A stretch of DNA of 34,428 nt from Anaerolineales bacterium (GCA_025938055.1 JAICQC010000006.1:1-34428), one strand, 5' to 3'; shown: positions 7,140-16,147, counted from the stretch's first letter. The notes: generated from the letters alone by a model not told the origin. Translations and numbers: made by a program.

Positions 7140-8396
7140 CTATGTCACCGCCACGCCCTCGCTCCTCCGCAGGAATTCTCGTATGGAAATGGATGCCGCC
7201 GCGCCTTCGCCCACCGCCGAGGCGACCTGCTTGGTACTGCCATGCCGCACATCCCCGGCGGCAAAGATACCAGGCACACTGGTCTCGAAGGGCAGTGGAT
7301 CTAATGCCATATTTCCTTTCCGCAACGCGTGGAAGATGTCATGCCCCGTCATCACAAAGCCATAGCCATCCAGCTCAGCATAGTCCTTAAGGAAGGACGT
7401 GTTCGGCAATTGCCCGATGAAGATGAACGCCGCGGCGGGATGCAGTTCTTCGGTCTCGCCTGTTTGTGTATTGCGTATTTTCAACGTTTTCAATTTGGAG
7501 TTCTCGCCCTCGATCGCATCCACCTCGGTATGGTATCTCACCTCGACGCGTGAGCCCGGTTCATTGACTTTATCCAGCGCGACGCGGCTGGCGGTGAGTC
7601 GGTCCCCGCGCACCAGCATAATGACCTTCTCTGCAAAGCTGGTGAGGTGCAAGCCTTCCTCCACCGCGGAGTTGCCGCCGCCGATCACCACGATTTCCTT
7701 TGCGCCTTTGTAGAAAGGACCGTCGCACGTCGCGCAGAAGTGGATGCCTGCGCCGATGTAATCATCCTCGCCCGGCACGTCCAGCCGCCGGTAGGAAGCG
7801 CCAGTTGAAATCAGAATCGCCCGTGAGTGGTAATGCTTGCCGTCCGATGTGTAGACCTCGTGATAACCTTCCTCCATTTCGAGCTTCTCCACATCCACCG
7901 CCTGCAGGATCTCCACACCGAAGCGGCGCGCCTGCTGGGTCACGCGTTCCGAGAATTCCTGCCCGCTGATGCCCTCGGGGAAGCCGGGGAAGTTATCGAG
8001 CCCAACTGTGATACCTGCCTGCCCGCCCAGACCGGAGCGTTCGATCAGGAGTACCTCCGCGCCTTCGCGCGAAGCATAGATGGAGGCAGTCAGACCCGCC
8101 GGACCACCTCCGATGATGATTAGGTCGTAATAGGTCTTTTTGGCTTCAGTCCTCAGCCCCAGCTTTTTCGCCAGTTCGGCGTTGGTCGGCTCGACGAGGA
8201 ACGATTCATCTTCAAAAACGATCATCGGGATGATGCGCTTGCCGCTATTCTTTTCAAGGACATATGCCTCGGCTGCCATATCCTGTTCGATATCTATCCA
8301 GCGATAGGGAATGAACTGCTCGCCGAGGAACTTCTTCGAACGGCGGCAATCGGGGCACCAGTACGCGCCATAGACAGTGACTTTGGGTTCGGTCAT
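7140..8396 (-). CDS. Glutaredoxin-thioredoxin reductase fusion protein
   Basis: 418 residues in two modules. Residues 1-80 are a glutaredoxin-like thioredoxin fold with CPDC at 14-17 and the cis-Pro near residue 57. Residues ~88-410 are thioredoxin reductase: FAD motif GGGPAG (96-101), redox-active CATC (221-224), NADPH motif GGGNSA (239-244) and the C-terminal FAD motif FAAGDVR. The fusion would let the reductase pass electrons from NADPH directly to its own glutaredoxin-like domain. ATG 8396 has GAGGAGA upstream. Total length is about 100 residues more than a plain TrxR, matching the extra domain. Confidence 0.93.
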   Translation of the reverse strand: MTEPKVTVYGAYWCPDCRRSKKFLGEQFIPYRWIDIEQDMAAEAYVLEKNSGKRIIPMIVFEDESFLVEPTNAELAKKLGLRTEAKKTYYDLIIIGGGPAGLTASIYASREGAEVLLIERSGLGGQAGITVGLDNFPGFPEGISGQEFSERVTQQARRFGVEILQAVDVEKLEMEEGYHEVYTSDGKHYHSRAILISTGASYRRLDVPGEDDYIGAGIHFCATCDGPFYKGAKEIVVIGGGNSAVEEGLHLTSFAEKVIMLVRGDRLTASRVALDKVNEPGSRVEVRYHTEVDAIEGENSKLKTLKIRNTQTGETEELHPAAAFIFIGQLPNTSFLKDYAELDGYGFVMTGHDIFHALRKGNMALDPLPFETSVPGIFAAGDVRHGSTKQVASAVGEGAAASISIREFLRRSEGVAVT

Positions 8397-8527
8397 CGGA
8401 TGTTCTCCTCGCTATTTAATTATTGCTATTGACGATGCGGCACGTGCTTTTAATTCCCCCGAGTGAAGAGTTAATTCTTATGTAAGATTTGCTGGGTCAC
8501 AGGCAAGTTCGCTGGAGTCCATCGTGT

Positions 8528-9598
8528 TTACAGCAATGGATGCCAGAGCATGGAAAGGGTCAGTGCGCCGATCGCCATAATAACACCCAGCGCTGTAAAA
8601 AACACACTGACCTCAATGGTTTTAGTTGTCTGCGCGATGGTGTGGTGAAGGTTCTGGAATACCATCTGAAGTTCCGCGGCGCTGGTCGCCGAGAAGAACT
8701 TGCCTCCTGTCATCCCAGCGATCTCCTTCAGGGTTGCCTCGTCTGGTGCGCTTCCAACCCCCCCGCCGCCCGCCTGCGCCTCAAAACCAGGATCAGCCAG
8801 GAATTCCGCATCAAAAATAGACCAGCAATCCATGATCGCGCTGTTTGTCGTACCGAACCCGATCGGATAGATGCGCACACCGCGCTCCGCAGCCTGCTGC
8901 GCCGCGTCGAGGGGAGAGGGACCGGTATTGCTGGCTCCATCCGTAAGCAGGACGATGATATGGGGCACGTAGGTCTTGTTCGAAAGTTCCGGCTTGAACG
9001 GCCGCTCCCGCGCGGGGGTGGAAGCTGGGCTGATCTCTTCGCTCGGCGCGACGTTCTTATCTGCCTCGGCGATTGCATCCAGCGACGTGAGGATGGCGCT
9101 GCCGATGGCTGTTTCTGTAGCGGTGGTCAGGTTGATGAGGGTAGTTTCCAGCATATCCAGATCGGTCGTGGGTTCCTGCGCCAGCTCTGCAAAACCGGCA
9201 AAGGCAACTACCCCCACCTGGGTACCGATCAGCGGCTGCTGCACAAACGATAACGCGGCTGACCTGGCAGCCTCCATGCGATTCGGATGGACATCTCGCA
9301 TGCACATGCTTCTCGATATATCGAGGGTCAGGATGATCGTCGTCCGTCCGGAGAGCACGGCTTCAGCAGTAACGGGACGCGCCAGCGCGATGACAAGACT
9401 GGCAAGCACTGCCATGAATAGAATGAACGGAAGATGCCTGCGCAATGGGAAAGGTTGAAGGGCTGCGTCCTGGACCAGCACTACGCTCGAATAGCGAGCG
9501 GCAAAGCGACATCGCCGCCTGAGAATCCAGATGTAGAGGGCAGCGACCAGAGGGATGCATGCCAGCAAGAGGAGAAAACCGGGCCAGAGCAAGTCCAT
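8528..9598 (-). CDS. VWA domain membrane protein (BatA-like), copy 1
   Basis: 356 residues: an N-terminal membrane helix (DLLWPGFLLLLACIPLVAALYIWILRRR), a second hydrophobic helix near 55-75, a von Willebrand A domain, and a C-terminal membrane helix. The MIDAS metal site is intact (LDISRSM; VLLTDGASN). Such proteins sit in the inner membrane beside MoxR ATPases and are thought to assist assembly or metal insertion of partner proteins. It is the last and most divergent of four tandem VWA genes, separated from copy 2 by 172 nt with no recognisable gene. Its glycine-rich linker (GGGGV) is shorter than in copies 2 and 3. Confidence 0.85.
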   Translation of the reverse strand: MDLLWPGFLLLLACIPLVAALYIWILRRRCRFAARYSSVVLVQDAALQPFPLRRHLPFILFMAVLASLVIALARPVTAEAVLSGRTTIILTLDISRSMCMRDVHPNRMEAARSAALSFVQQPLIGTQVGVVAFAGFAELAQEPTTDLDMLETTLINLTTATETAIGSAILTSLDAIAEADKNVAPSEEISPASTPARERPFKPELSNKTYVPHIIVLLTDGASNTGPSPLDAAQQAAERGVRIYPIGFGTTNSAIMDCWSIFDAEFLADPGFEAQAGGGGVGSAPDEATLKEIAGMTGGKFFSATSAAELQMVFQNLHHTIAQTTKTIEVSVFFTALGVIMAIGALTLSMLWHPLL

Positions 9599-9770
9599 GA
9601 CCTACCTCGAATCAGAAGCCAAAAGCCGCCGACCATGCGGAATGGTCCCTTGGCGATTGACGATATGCTGTACGATCTTTCTTTTCCCTCCACAGAGAGT
9701 TGTCTTAAACCAGATTTATCTCAGGAACAAGTTTCCCCTTTTGACAGATTTCGCAGCGAAGTCTCTATGC

Positions 9771-10829
9771 TTACGGCAAGGGGTGCCAGCGCAGCGCCAG
9801 GAGCAAAGCGATGATGGCGAGAAGCACCGCAAAGGCAGTGAAGAAGACGCTGATCTCTGTGATCTCGCGCGTCGCGATAACATAGGTGGGCAGGTTCTGA
9901 AAGACTTGCTGAAGCTCACCGGCGCTTGTGGCAATATAATATTCTCCACCGGTCATGTCGGCGACCTGCTTCAAGGTCTCTTCATCGATCTCTCTACGGA
10001 ACCCGCCGCCCCCACCGCCGAACGGCTCACCAAAGCCGCCGCCAAACCCAAATGGGTCCTCATCTCCACAATTCATCGGTGAACTATTCTGCGTTGTCCC
10101 AAACCCAATCGTATAAACCCGGATGCCGCGCTCTGCAGCTTGTTCCGCGGCACTGATCGGTAGCGGACCGGCATTGCTCGCCCCATCGGTCAGCAGCACA
10201 ATGATATGCGGGAGGTACTCACCTTCAGGAGCCACCAATGGGCTCGACGGATCGACAGCCTGACTCAACTCACTGGGTGCCACGCGCTCATCGACTTCGG
10301 CGATGGCGTCCAGGGACCGCAGGATCGCGCTTCCGATCGCGGTGCGCCGTGTAGGTGTAAGATTCCTGATCGCGTTCTCCAACAGCCTTTTCTCTGTGGT
10401 GGGCGGCTGGATCAGTTCGGCAAAACCTGCAAAGCCAACGACTCCCACCTGCCTTCCAGCCGTATTGCTCTCCACAAAAGCCAGCGCAGCTTCCTTGGCA
10501 ACCACCAGGCGGTTGGGTGGAATGTCTGTCGAGCACATGCTCCTCGACACATCGATCGCCATAATCACAGTGGCTCGGTTCGAGGGGACCAACACCGTCG
10601 CCACAGGACGCCCCAATGCGAAAATCAAACTGGCAAGTGCCAGTAAGAACAGGATGAACGGCAAATGTTTCCGCAGCCAGGACTGTTTCGCCACAGCTTC
10701 GCGCACCAGCGAGAGACTCGAATACCGGACTGCGAAACGCCTGCGCCGCCGCAATATCAGAATGTAAACAAGGATAGCCAGCGGAATTAATAACAGCAGC
10801 ACGAGAAACCCGGGCCACAGTAAACTCAT
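9771..10829 (-). CDS. VWA domain membrane protein (BatA-like), copy 2
   Basis: 352 residues with the same layout as its neighbours: an N-terminal membrane anchor beginning MSLLWPGFLVLLLLIPLA, a second helix, a VWA domain with MIDAS motif IDVSRSM and LLTDGASNAGP, and a C-terminal membrane helix. A glycine-rich loop (FGGGFGEPFGGGGGGF) interrupts the VWA domain between two strands. It is nearly identical to copy 3 over long stretches (for example RRFAVRYSSLSLVREAVAKQ), pointing to a recent tandem duplication. Confidence 0.87.
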   Translation of the reverse strand: MSLLWPGFLVLLLLIPLAILVYILILRRRRRFAVRYSSLSLVREAVAKQSWLRKHLPFILFLLALASLIFALGRPVATVLVPSNRATVIMAIDVSRSMCSTDIPPNRLVVAKEAALAFVESNTAGRQVGVVGFAGFAELIQPPTTEKRLLENAIRNLTPTRRTAIGSAILRSLDAIAEVDERVAPSELSQAVDPSSPLVAPEGEYLPHIIVLLTDGASNAGPLPISAAEQAAERGIRVYTIGFGTTQNSSPMNCGDEDPFGFGGGFGEPFGGGGGGFRREIDEETLKQVADMTGGEYYIATSAGELQQVFQNLPTYVIATREITEISVFFTAFAVLLAIIALLLALRWHPLP

Positions 10830-10914
10830 ATGGGCTTCCTTTGCGCGCTCGCGTTGATGGAGAGCGCTGAAGTCCAGTGTGGAAATTTCAATCTGAATAA
10901 CATGGGAATCCGCC

Positions 10915-11967
10915 CTATGGCAGTGGATGCCAGCGGAATGCCAGGAGCATCGCCAGGATGCCCATCAGCACCGCAAAGGCGGTAAAGAACACACTGATCT
11001 CTGTCGTCTCGCGCGTCGCGATGACATAGGTGGGAAGGTTCTGAAAAACGTCCTGCAATTCACTTGCACTTGTGGCAATGTAGTATTTGCCTCCCGTCAT
11101 TTCTGCGATCTGGGTCAGGGTCTCTTCATCGATCTCCCGGCGGAAACCGCCGCCCCCACCGCCAAAGCCTCCGAATGGCGAGCCAAAGCCAAATATTTCA
11201 CCATCACCGCAATCCATGGGCGAGGTATTGTGGGTTGTGCCGAAGCCAATGGTGTAGACCCGGATGCCGCGCTCCACGGCTTGCTGTGCAGCACTCAATG
11301 GCAGCGGTCCAGCATTGCTCGCCCCATCGGTCAGTAGCACGATGATATGAGGAGAGTAATCTTCAGGCGCTTGTGAAGGATTCGTCGGATTGACTGCGGC
11401 GCTCAACTCACTGGGCGCCACCCGATCATCCACTTCGGCAATGGCGTCCAGCGACCGCAGGATCGCGCTCCCGATCGCGGTGCGCCGCGCAGGTGTAAGA
11501 TTCGAGATGGCATTCTCCAGCCGCCTGAGATCGGTTGTAGGAGGCTGAATCACTTCGGCAAAGCCCCCAAATGCCACAAGTCCCACCTGCCTGCCTGCAC
11601 TATTATTTCGAACGAATGAGTAGGCTGCATTCTTGGCAACCACCAGGCGGTTGGGAGGGATGTCTGTCGAACACATGCTCAACGAAATATCAACTGCCAG
11701 AATGACAGTCGCTTTGTTGGATGGGACCAGCACCGTCGCCACGGGCCGCCCCAGAGCCAAGACAAGACTGGTCAGCGCGAAAAGGAAGAGGATAAATGGC
11801 AAATGCTTTCGCAGCCACGACTGTTTCGCCACGGCTTCGCGTACCAGCGAGAGACTCGAATACCGTACTGCAAAACGCCTGCGCCGCCGCAGAATCAAGA
11901 GATAGATCACCACCGCCAGTGGGATCAATAAGAAAAGGTATAGAAAACCTGGCCACAACAGGCTCAT
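10915..11967 (-). CDS. VWA domain membrane protein (BatA-like), copy 3
   Basis: 350 residues from ATG 11967 (MSLLWPGFLYLFLLIPLA). The open frame to 12009 would add 14 residues and overlap the upstream gene, and is rejected because copy 2 starts at the same aligned Met. Two N-terminal hydrophobic helices, a VWA domain with MIDAS VDISLSM and LLTDGASNAGP, a Gly-rich loop (FGGFGGGGGGF) and a C-terminal helix are visible. It is the closest relative of copy 2, 85 nt away. Confidence 0.87.
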   Translation of the reverse strand: MSLLWPGFLYLFLLIPLAVVIYLLILRRRRRFAVRYSSLSLVREAVAKQSWLRKHLPFILFLFALTSLVLALGRPVATVLVPSNKATVILAVDISLSMCSTDIPPNRLVVAKNAAYSFVRNNSAGRQVGLVAFGGFAEVIQPPTTDLRRLENAISNLTPARRTAIGSAILRSLDAIAEVDDRVAPSELSAAVNPTNPSQAPEDYSPHIIVLLTDGASNAGPLPLSAAQQAVERGIRVYTIGFGTTHNTSPMDCGDGEIFGFGSPFGGFGGGGGGFRREIDEETLTQIAEMTGGKYYIATSASELQDVFQNLPTYVIATRETTEISVFFTAFAVLMGILAMLLAFRWHPLP

Positions 11968-11992
11968 GTACAAATTCCTCGCGCACTTGCGG

Positions 11993-13000
11993 TCATGGCA
12001 CGTGTCCAAACCAGAGGAGGGAAAGCATACCGCCGATCAGGAAAACGATCATGCCGAGACCCGCAAAGATGGAAGTCATTTCCATCTCCTCCGGCTTGAT
12101 GGAAAGCTTCGGCTCAAGGTCATTATAAATACGACGAAGTTCCTCTTCATTACCGGCGTTGTAATACATGCCGCCGGTCTCCCCGGCAATGAAGCGCAGC
12201 ATCGGCTCATCGAGGCTGGTATGAATGGTCATCCCCTCGACTTCGATCGTTGCACCTGCCGCGCTGCCAATCCCTACCGTATAGATACGGACGCCCAGGT
12301 CCGCGGCAAGTTCAGCAGCCAGCGCGGGGTCGGGGTCCTCGTTGTTCTCTCCGTCTGTCAGCAGCACGATCACTGCCGAGGGATACCAGCCCTGCGGCGC
12401 TTCCACAGGGGTCAACTCCTCGCCGGAAAGATTGTTTGTGTTCAAGATCGGAGGGTCACCGGCATCGATCGCTATGGTGTTGAGCGCCACCAGAATTCCG
12501 TTCCCGATGGAGGTGCCGCGCCGCGGTACAAGCCGATCGATGGTGGCGAGCGTCTCCTCGCGGTTTGCCGTGGGAGGCTGCACCGAAATGCCGCCATCGC
12601 TGAAGACAATCACACCGATCGAAATACCCGACGGCTGATTATTCACGAATTCCTGCGCGGCAGCTTTTGCCGCCTCCATGCGCGTGGGCTTCAGGTCGTC
12701 CGCTGCCATGCTGCCGGAAACATCGAAGGTCAACATCACGGTGCCTTCGATCTTCGGCACACTGACGGTTGCCTGCGGGCGCGCCAGGGAGAAAATCAGG
12801 ATCGTGATCCCCGCCAGGAAAATCATGGCGGGGATATGACGGCGGATGCCAATGCCACTGCCTACTGCATCATGCACGAGTCCCAGGCTGCCGTAGCGCG
12901 CCGCGAACCTTTGCCGCCGCGCCTGGAGCCGCAGATACCACAGCACGAGGAGTGGCACCAAAAGCAACATCAACAAAAGGGTGGGCCAGATAAATGACAT
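11993..13000 (-). CDS. VWA domain membrane protein (BatA-like), copy 4, nearest MoxR
   Basis: 335 residues: N-terminal helix SFIWPTLLLMLLLVPLLVLWYL, a second helix, a VWA domain with the canonical MIDAS DVSGSM and VIVLLTDGENNEDPDP, and a C-terminal helix before SLLWFGHVP. It lacks the glycine-rich loop of copies 2 and 3 and has the most typical BatA sequence, so it is probably the ancestral member. It starts 15 nt after the DUF58 gene stops, and copy 3 starts 25 nt after its own stop, consistent with one transcript. Confidence 0.88.
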   Translation of the reverse strand: MSFIWPTLLLMLLLVPLLVLWYLRLQARRQRFAARYGSLGLVHDAVGSGIGIRRHIPAMIFLAGITILIFSLARPQATVSVPKIEGTVMLTFDVSGSMAADDLKPTRMEAAKAAAQEFVNNQPSGISIGVIVFSDGGISVQPPTANREETLATIDRLVPRRGTSIGNGILVALNTIAIDAGDPPILNTNNLSGEELTPVEAPQGWYPSAVIVLLTDGENNEDPDPALAAELAADLGVRIYTVGIGSAAGATIEVEGMTIHTSLDEPMLRFIAGETGGMYYNAGNEEELRRIYNDLEPKLSIKPEEMEMTSIFAGLGMIVFLIGGMLSLLWFGHVP

Positions 13001-13015
13001 GGATAAACCTAACGC

Positions 13016-13921
13016 TTATTTGCGGCGCTGTTTCCGCTGCTGGGCAAAACGCACGATGGCACGCACCAGGTCTTCCTCGGTGGAAAGCGAGAGCGCATCC
13101 ACACCGGCGCGCTTGAACGATTCACTTAAGGCTGCCTCACGCCGCAGCGCCGCCTCATGGAATCTCTGACGAAACTTACGATCATGTGTATCCACATGGA
13201 TCTGTTCGCCAGTCTCGGCGTCCTCCATCACTACCACGCCGATATCGGGCAGTTCCACTTCACGCGGGTCCCACAGGCGGATGGCGAGTACTTCATGCCG
13301 CTGGTTCAGCAGGCTGAGCGGCTTTTCCCAGCCGGGTTCACTGATGAAATCGGAGATGACAAAGACCAGCGAACGCCGCCGGATCGTATTCAATGCGCTG
13401 CGCAAAAATAAAGTGAGGTTGGTAAACGGCGCACGCGGCAGGCGCGGCTGGCTGATCATGTCGTTGATCAGACGCAGCACCTGGATCTTGCCGCCGCGCG
13501 CCGGGACCAGATGCTGAGCGCTGCCGTTGAACATCATCGCCCCCACGCGGTTCCCGTGCCGGGTGAGGAGGCGCGCCAGCACCGCCACAAAATCGATCAG
13601 CATCGAGCGCTTCTGGTGCTGCAATGCGCCAAAATCTACAGAAGGACTGAGGTCGAGCAGGAACCAGGCAGTCAGCTCGCGATCCTCGGAATACTGCCGA
13701 ACATACGGCGTATCCATGCGCGCGGTGACGTTCCAATCTATATAACGAATATCATCCTCAGGCTGATATTCACGCAAATCGGCGAAGTCCACACCGAAGC
13801 CGTAGAAAAGTGTCCGGTAGTCGCCCTGCAGCAGACCATCCAGCCTGCGGATGACCTGCCAGTCCAGGCGCAGCAGGACGCGTTCAGGCGTTACTGTCGG
13901 CGAATCGATTTGTGTGTTCAT
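13016..13921 (-). CDS. DUF58 domain protein
   Basis: 301 residues from ATG 13921 (MNTQIDSPTVTPERVLLRLDWQV). The family block GVDFADLREYQPEDDIRYIDWNVTAR is present, followed by a VWA-like fold beginning LLDLSPSVDFG. DUF58 proteins are regular partners of MoxR AAA ATPases and VWA proteins. Their molecular role is not settled. The start lies 38 bp inside the moxR gene, implying coupled translation. No membrane helix is seen, unlike long DUF58 proteins, so this is the short soluble form. Confidence 0.88.
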   Translation of the reverse strand: MNTQIDSPTVTPERVLLRLDWQVIRRLDGLLQGDYRTLFYGFGVDFADLREYQPEDDIRYIDWNVTARMDTPYVRQYSEDRELTAWFLLDLSPSVDFGALQHQKRSMLIDFVAVLARLLTRHGNRVGAMMFNGSAQHLVPARGGKIQVLRLINDMISQPRLPRAPFTNLTLFLRSALNTIRRRSLVFVISDFISEPGWEKPLSLLNQRHEVLAIRLWDPREVELPDIGVVVMEDAETGEQIHVDTHDRKFRQRFHEAALRREAALSESFKRAGVDALSLSTEEDLVRAIVRFAQQRKQRRK

Positions 13922-14900
13922 GCAAAGGCACCACCGGGATTGGAATACGGTCCAGGATCTTTGAAAGAATATCATCCCCGGTCATGTTATCAGACAGCGC
14001 TTCATACGAGAGGACGATACGATGGCGCATCACATCGTACGCCATATCCAGCACATCCTGTGGCAGTGCATAGTTCCGTCCGCGCACGAAGGCAAGCGCC
14101 CGACCGGTGAGGATCAGGTTGATCGAAGCGCGCGGGCTGGCACCGAACATGATATAGCGGTGAAGATCCTTCAGTCCGACTTCCTGCGGATTACGCGTGG
14201 CGCTGACCATGCGTACCGCATATTCCATCAGGGCTGGGTCCACGTAGACACGGTCTGCCTGTTTCTGTAATTCGAGCAATTGCTCGGTGGTCAGCACTTC
14301 CTGCACGCTTTGCAACATCCCCGTCATGCGTTCCACGATTACAAACTCTTCCGTCGAGCTTGGGTATCCGATCAGCACTTTCAGCATAAAGCGGTCCACC
14401 TGTGCTTCCGGCAGTGCGTACGTACCCTCGGTCTCGATCGGGTTCTGGGTCGCCAGCACGAGGAAGGGATTGGGAACTTTGAACGTCTCGCGCCCGATGG
14501 TCACCTGGCGCTCCTGCATCACTTCGAGCAGTGCGCTTTGCACTTTGGCAGGCGCTCGGTTGATCTCGTCTGCGAGCAGGAGGTTCGTAAAAACAGGACC
14601 AAGCGATGTGTCGAACTTGCCCGTCTTCTGGTTATAGATGCGCGTCCCCACCAGGTCCGCGGGGACGAGATCGGGCGTGAACTGGATGCGCTTGAACTCT
14701 CCGCCGATCGATTCCGCCAGGGTCTTGATCGCCATGGTCTTCGCCAGCCCCGGCACACCTTCCACGAGGATATGACCGCGCGCCAGCAATGCGACCACCA
14801 TCCGTTCGAGGAGATGGTCCTGTCCGACGATGACCTTCTTTACCTCGTATAAGACTTTTTCCATGGGCGTGCGGTTTTCGGTCTTATTGTTCTGAACCAT
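13884..14900 (-). CDS. moxR: MoxR family AAA+ ATPase
   Basis: 338 residues. Walker A is GVPGLAKT, Walker B is LLADEINRAP, and sensor 1 is ATQNP within FLVLATQNPIETEGTYALPEAQ. A C-terminal lid domain follows. MoxR ATPases act as chaperones that, with DUF58 and VWA partners, mature other proteins or complexes. All these partners are encoded directly downstream. ATG 14900 has AGGAGAG about 8 nt upstream. Internal ATG 14864 is an alternative. Confidence 0.93.
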   Translation of the reverse strand: MVQNNKTENRTPMEKVLYEVKKVIVGQDHLLERMVVALLARGHILVEGVPGLAKTMAIKTLAESIGGEFKRIQFTPDLVPADLVGTRIYNQKTGKFDTSLGPVFTNLLLADEINRAPAKVQSALLEVMQERQVTIGRETFKVPNPFLVLATQNPIETEGTYALPEAQVDRFMLKVLIGYPSSTEEFVIVERMTGMLQSVQEVLTTEQLLELQKQADRVYVDPALMEYAVRMVSATRNPQEVGLKDLHRYIMFGASPRASINLILTGRALAFVRGRNYALPQDVLDMAYDVMRHRIVLSYEALSDNMTGDDILSKILDRIPIPVVPLHEHTNRFADSNA

Positions 14901-14960
14901 TCATTCTCTCCTTTTCCTATTATGCTGTCGCGATCTTCTGGAACAAAAATTATACGATCA

Positions 14961-15803
14961 CTAATACGGTGGCGAGCCCCCGCCTCCGCCCGCCGCCACG
15001 TTGATCGGCACCGCAAAGCCAATGCCAACAAAGAAACTTTCGTCGGTCGGGTTGATAATGCCGGTAACGATTCCCACCACATGACCAGCGCGATTGAGTA
15101 ATGGACCTCCCGAGTTGCCCGGATTGACCGCTGCATCCACCTGGATCAATCCTTCAATCGACTGAGCAGTTCCGGGCGGCTGGAATACACGGTCGAAGCC
15201 CGAAATCACTCCCGCGCTCATCGAACTGTATAAACCAAACGGGTTGCCCACCACGTACGCCTCATCGCCCACGCGCAGTGCGCCCGGGTTACCGAGCGTG
15301 GCTGGCAGAAAAAGCTCCGGCAGCACTTCCGCCTGCAGCACCGCAATATCCTGTTCCGGCTGGGCAGCCGCGATCACAGCGCGAGACTCCGTCCCGTCTG
15401 CAAATGTCAACCTGATTTCCGGAGAGTCTGCGACCACATGCAGGCTGGTCAAAATATTGCCAGTGTTGTCAATGATTACACCGGTCCCCAAACCTGTATT
15501 CTGCTCACCTGTCTGGCTGACGCCGGATGCCTCGATCCAGACCAGTGAAGGTTGGATGATCTGATAGACCTGCGACGAATAGGCGGGCCGCGGTGTGGCA
15601 GATGCCATGGCGCTGGAGATGGCAGCATCCACTTCTGTCTGTGTTAAAGGTTTGGCTCCGGGGAAAAGAAAGTTATAAAGAAAGAGCGCCAGAAGGGCGC
15701 CAAGCATGCCTGCAAGGAACGGGTACATTTTTCTCACTCGTTCGCGCAAACGTTCAAATCGGATTCGTAATTTGTCTGTAACCGATAGAGATGGTTCGTT
15801 CAT
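14961..15803 (-). CDS. Membrane-anchored trypsin-like serine protease (HtrA-like, no PDZ)
   Basis: About 280 residues: a basic N-terminus, one membrane helix near residues 28-45 (FLAGMLGALLALFLYNFLF), then an S1C protease domain. The triad is His in TSLHVVAD, Asp in EQDIAVLQ, and Ser in NPGNSGGPLL. The protein ends GGGGGSPPY directly after the protease fold, so the PDZ domain usual in DegP/HtrA is missing. The active site would face outside the membrane. It lies 60 nt upstream of moxR on the same strand, and so may belong to that operon. ATG 15803 is chosen; ATG 15809 and an open frame to 15836 are alternatives. Confidence 0.85.
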   Translation of the reverse strand: MNEPSLSVTDKLRIRFERLRERVRKMYPFLAGMLGALLALFLYNFLFPGAKPLTQTEVDAAISSAMASATPRPAYSSQVYQIIQPSLVWIEASGVSQTGEQNTGLGTGVIIDNTGNILTSLHVVADSPEIRLTFADGTESRAVIAAAQPEQDIAVLQAEVLPELFLPATLGNPGALRVGDEAYVVGNPFGLYSSMSAGVISGFDRVFQPPGTAQSIEGLIQVDAAVNPGNSGGPLLNRAGHVVGIVTGIINPTDESFFVGIGFAVPINVAAGGGGGSPPY

Positions 15804-15862
15804 AAACATCAATTCTTTATAATTTCTGTAAATCACTAAATGACCGTTAGTATCCCTAAACT

Positions 15863-15890
15863 AGGGGTGCGGGCGTACGCCCGCACCCCT
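15863..15890. repeat. 28-nt perfect GC-rich palindrome
   Basis: AGGGGTGCGGGCGT is followed at once by its exact complement, with no loop. It lies in the 344-nt stretch between the aroQ stop and the HtrA-like start. ATTTTCGGG follows on the plus strand. No gene reads into it from the left on that strand, so a dispersed palindromic repeat is the likeliest identity. Confidence 0.7.
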
Positions 15891-16147
15891 ATTTTCGGGC
15901 ATTCTTTCAACTTCTGTGATTTATTGAAATTGCATGAACTAGAGGCAATCATTCAGCGAACAGTGGAAAGAACTTCACCAATGACCAACATCAATCTTAC
16001 AGGCAATTATGGGGCTAATCGATTAGACGATTATGAGAAAAAAATGGAGCAATCGGATGAACGATCGACCTATTAAAAAAAGGACGTAACGACCAGGGAA
16101 ATACTTACCTGGCGACTCCCATACGCGTGTCCCCCGCTCTGCGATGA
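15891..16147. other. Non-coding stretch between aroQ and the protease gene
   Basis: I see no convincing gene here. Short open frames lack ribosome sites and resemble nothing known. Just 3' of aroQ on the minus strand lies a small hairpin (CCAGG/CCTGG near 16093-16112), and then a run of seven T residues (complement of 16074-16080), which may together end the aro operon. Confidence 0.4.
16074..16112 (-). terminator. Possible terminator of the aro operon
   Basis: Downstream of aroQ on the minus strand, a 5-bp CCAGG/CCTGG hairpin is followed 11 nt later by TTTTTTT. The distance between stem and T-run is longer than ideal. A longer GGAC/GTCC outer pairing might bring them together. Confidence 0.35.

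Noticed and set aside
9599..9770. Gap between VWA copies 1 and 2 as a decayed fifth gene
   Set aside because: No frame gives VWA-like or other recognisable protein sequence; nothing can be supported.
11966..12997. Plus-strand open frame of 343 codons opposite VWA copy 4
   Set aside because: Antisense shadow of a recognised gene; no motif and unnatural composition.
15840..16076. 78-codon plus-strand open frame between aroQ and the protease
   Set aside because: It runs through the 28-bp palindrome, has no ribosome site and looks non-protein-like.
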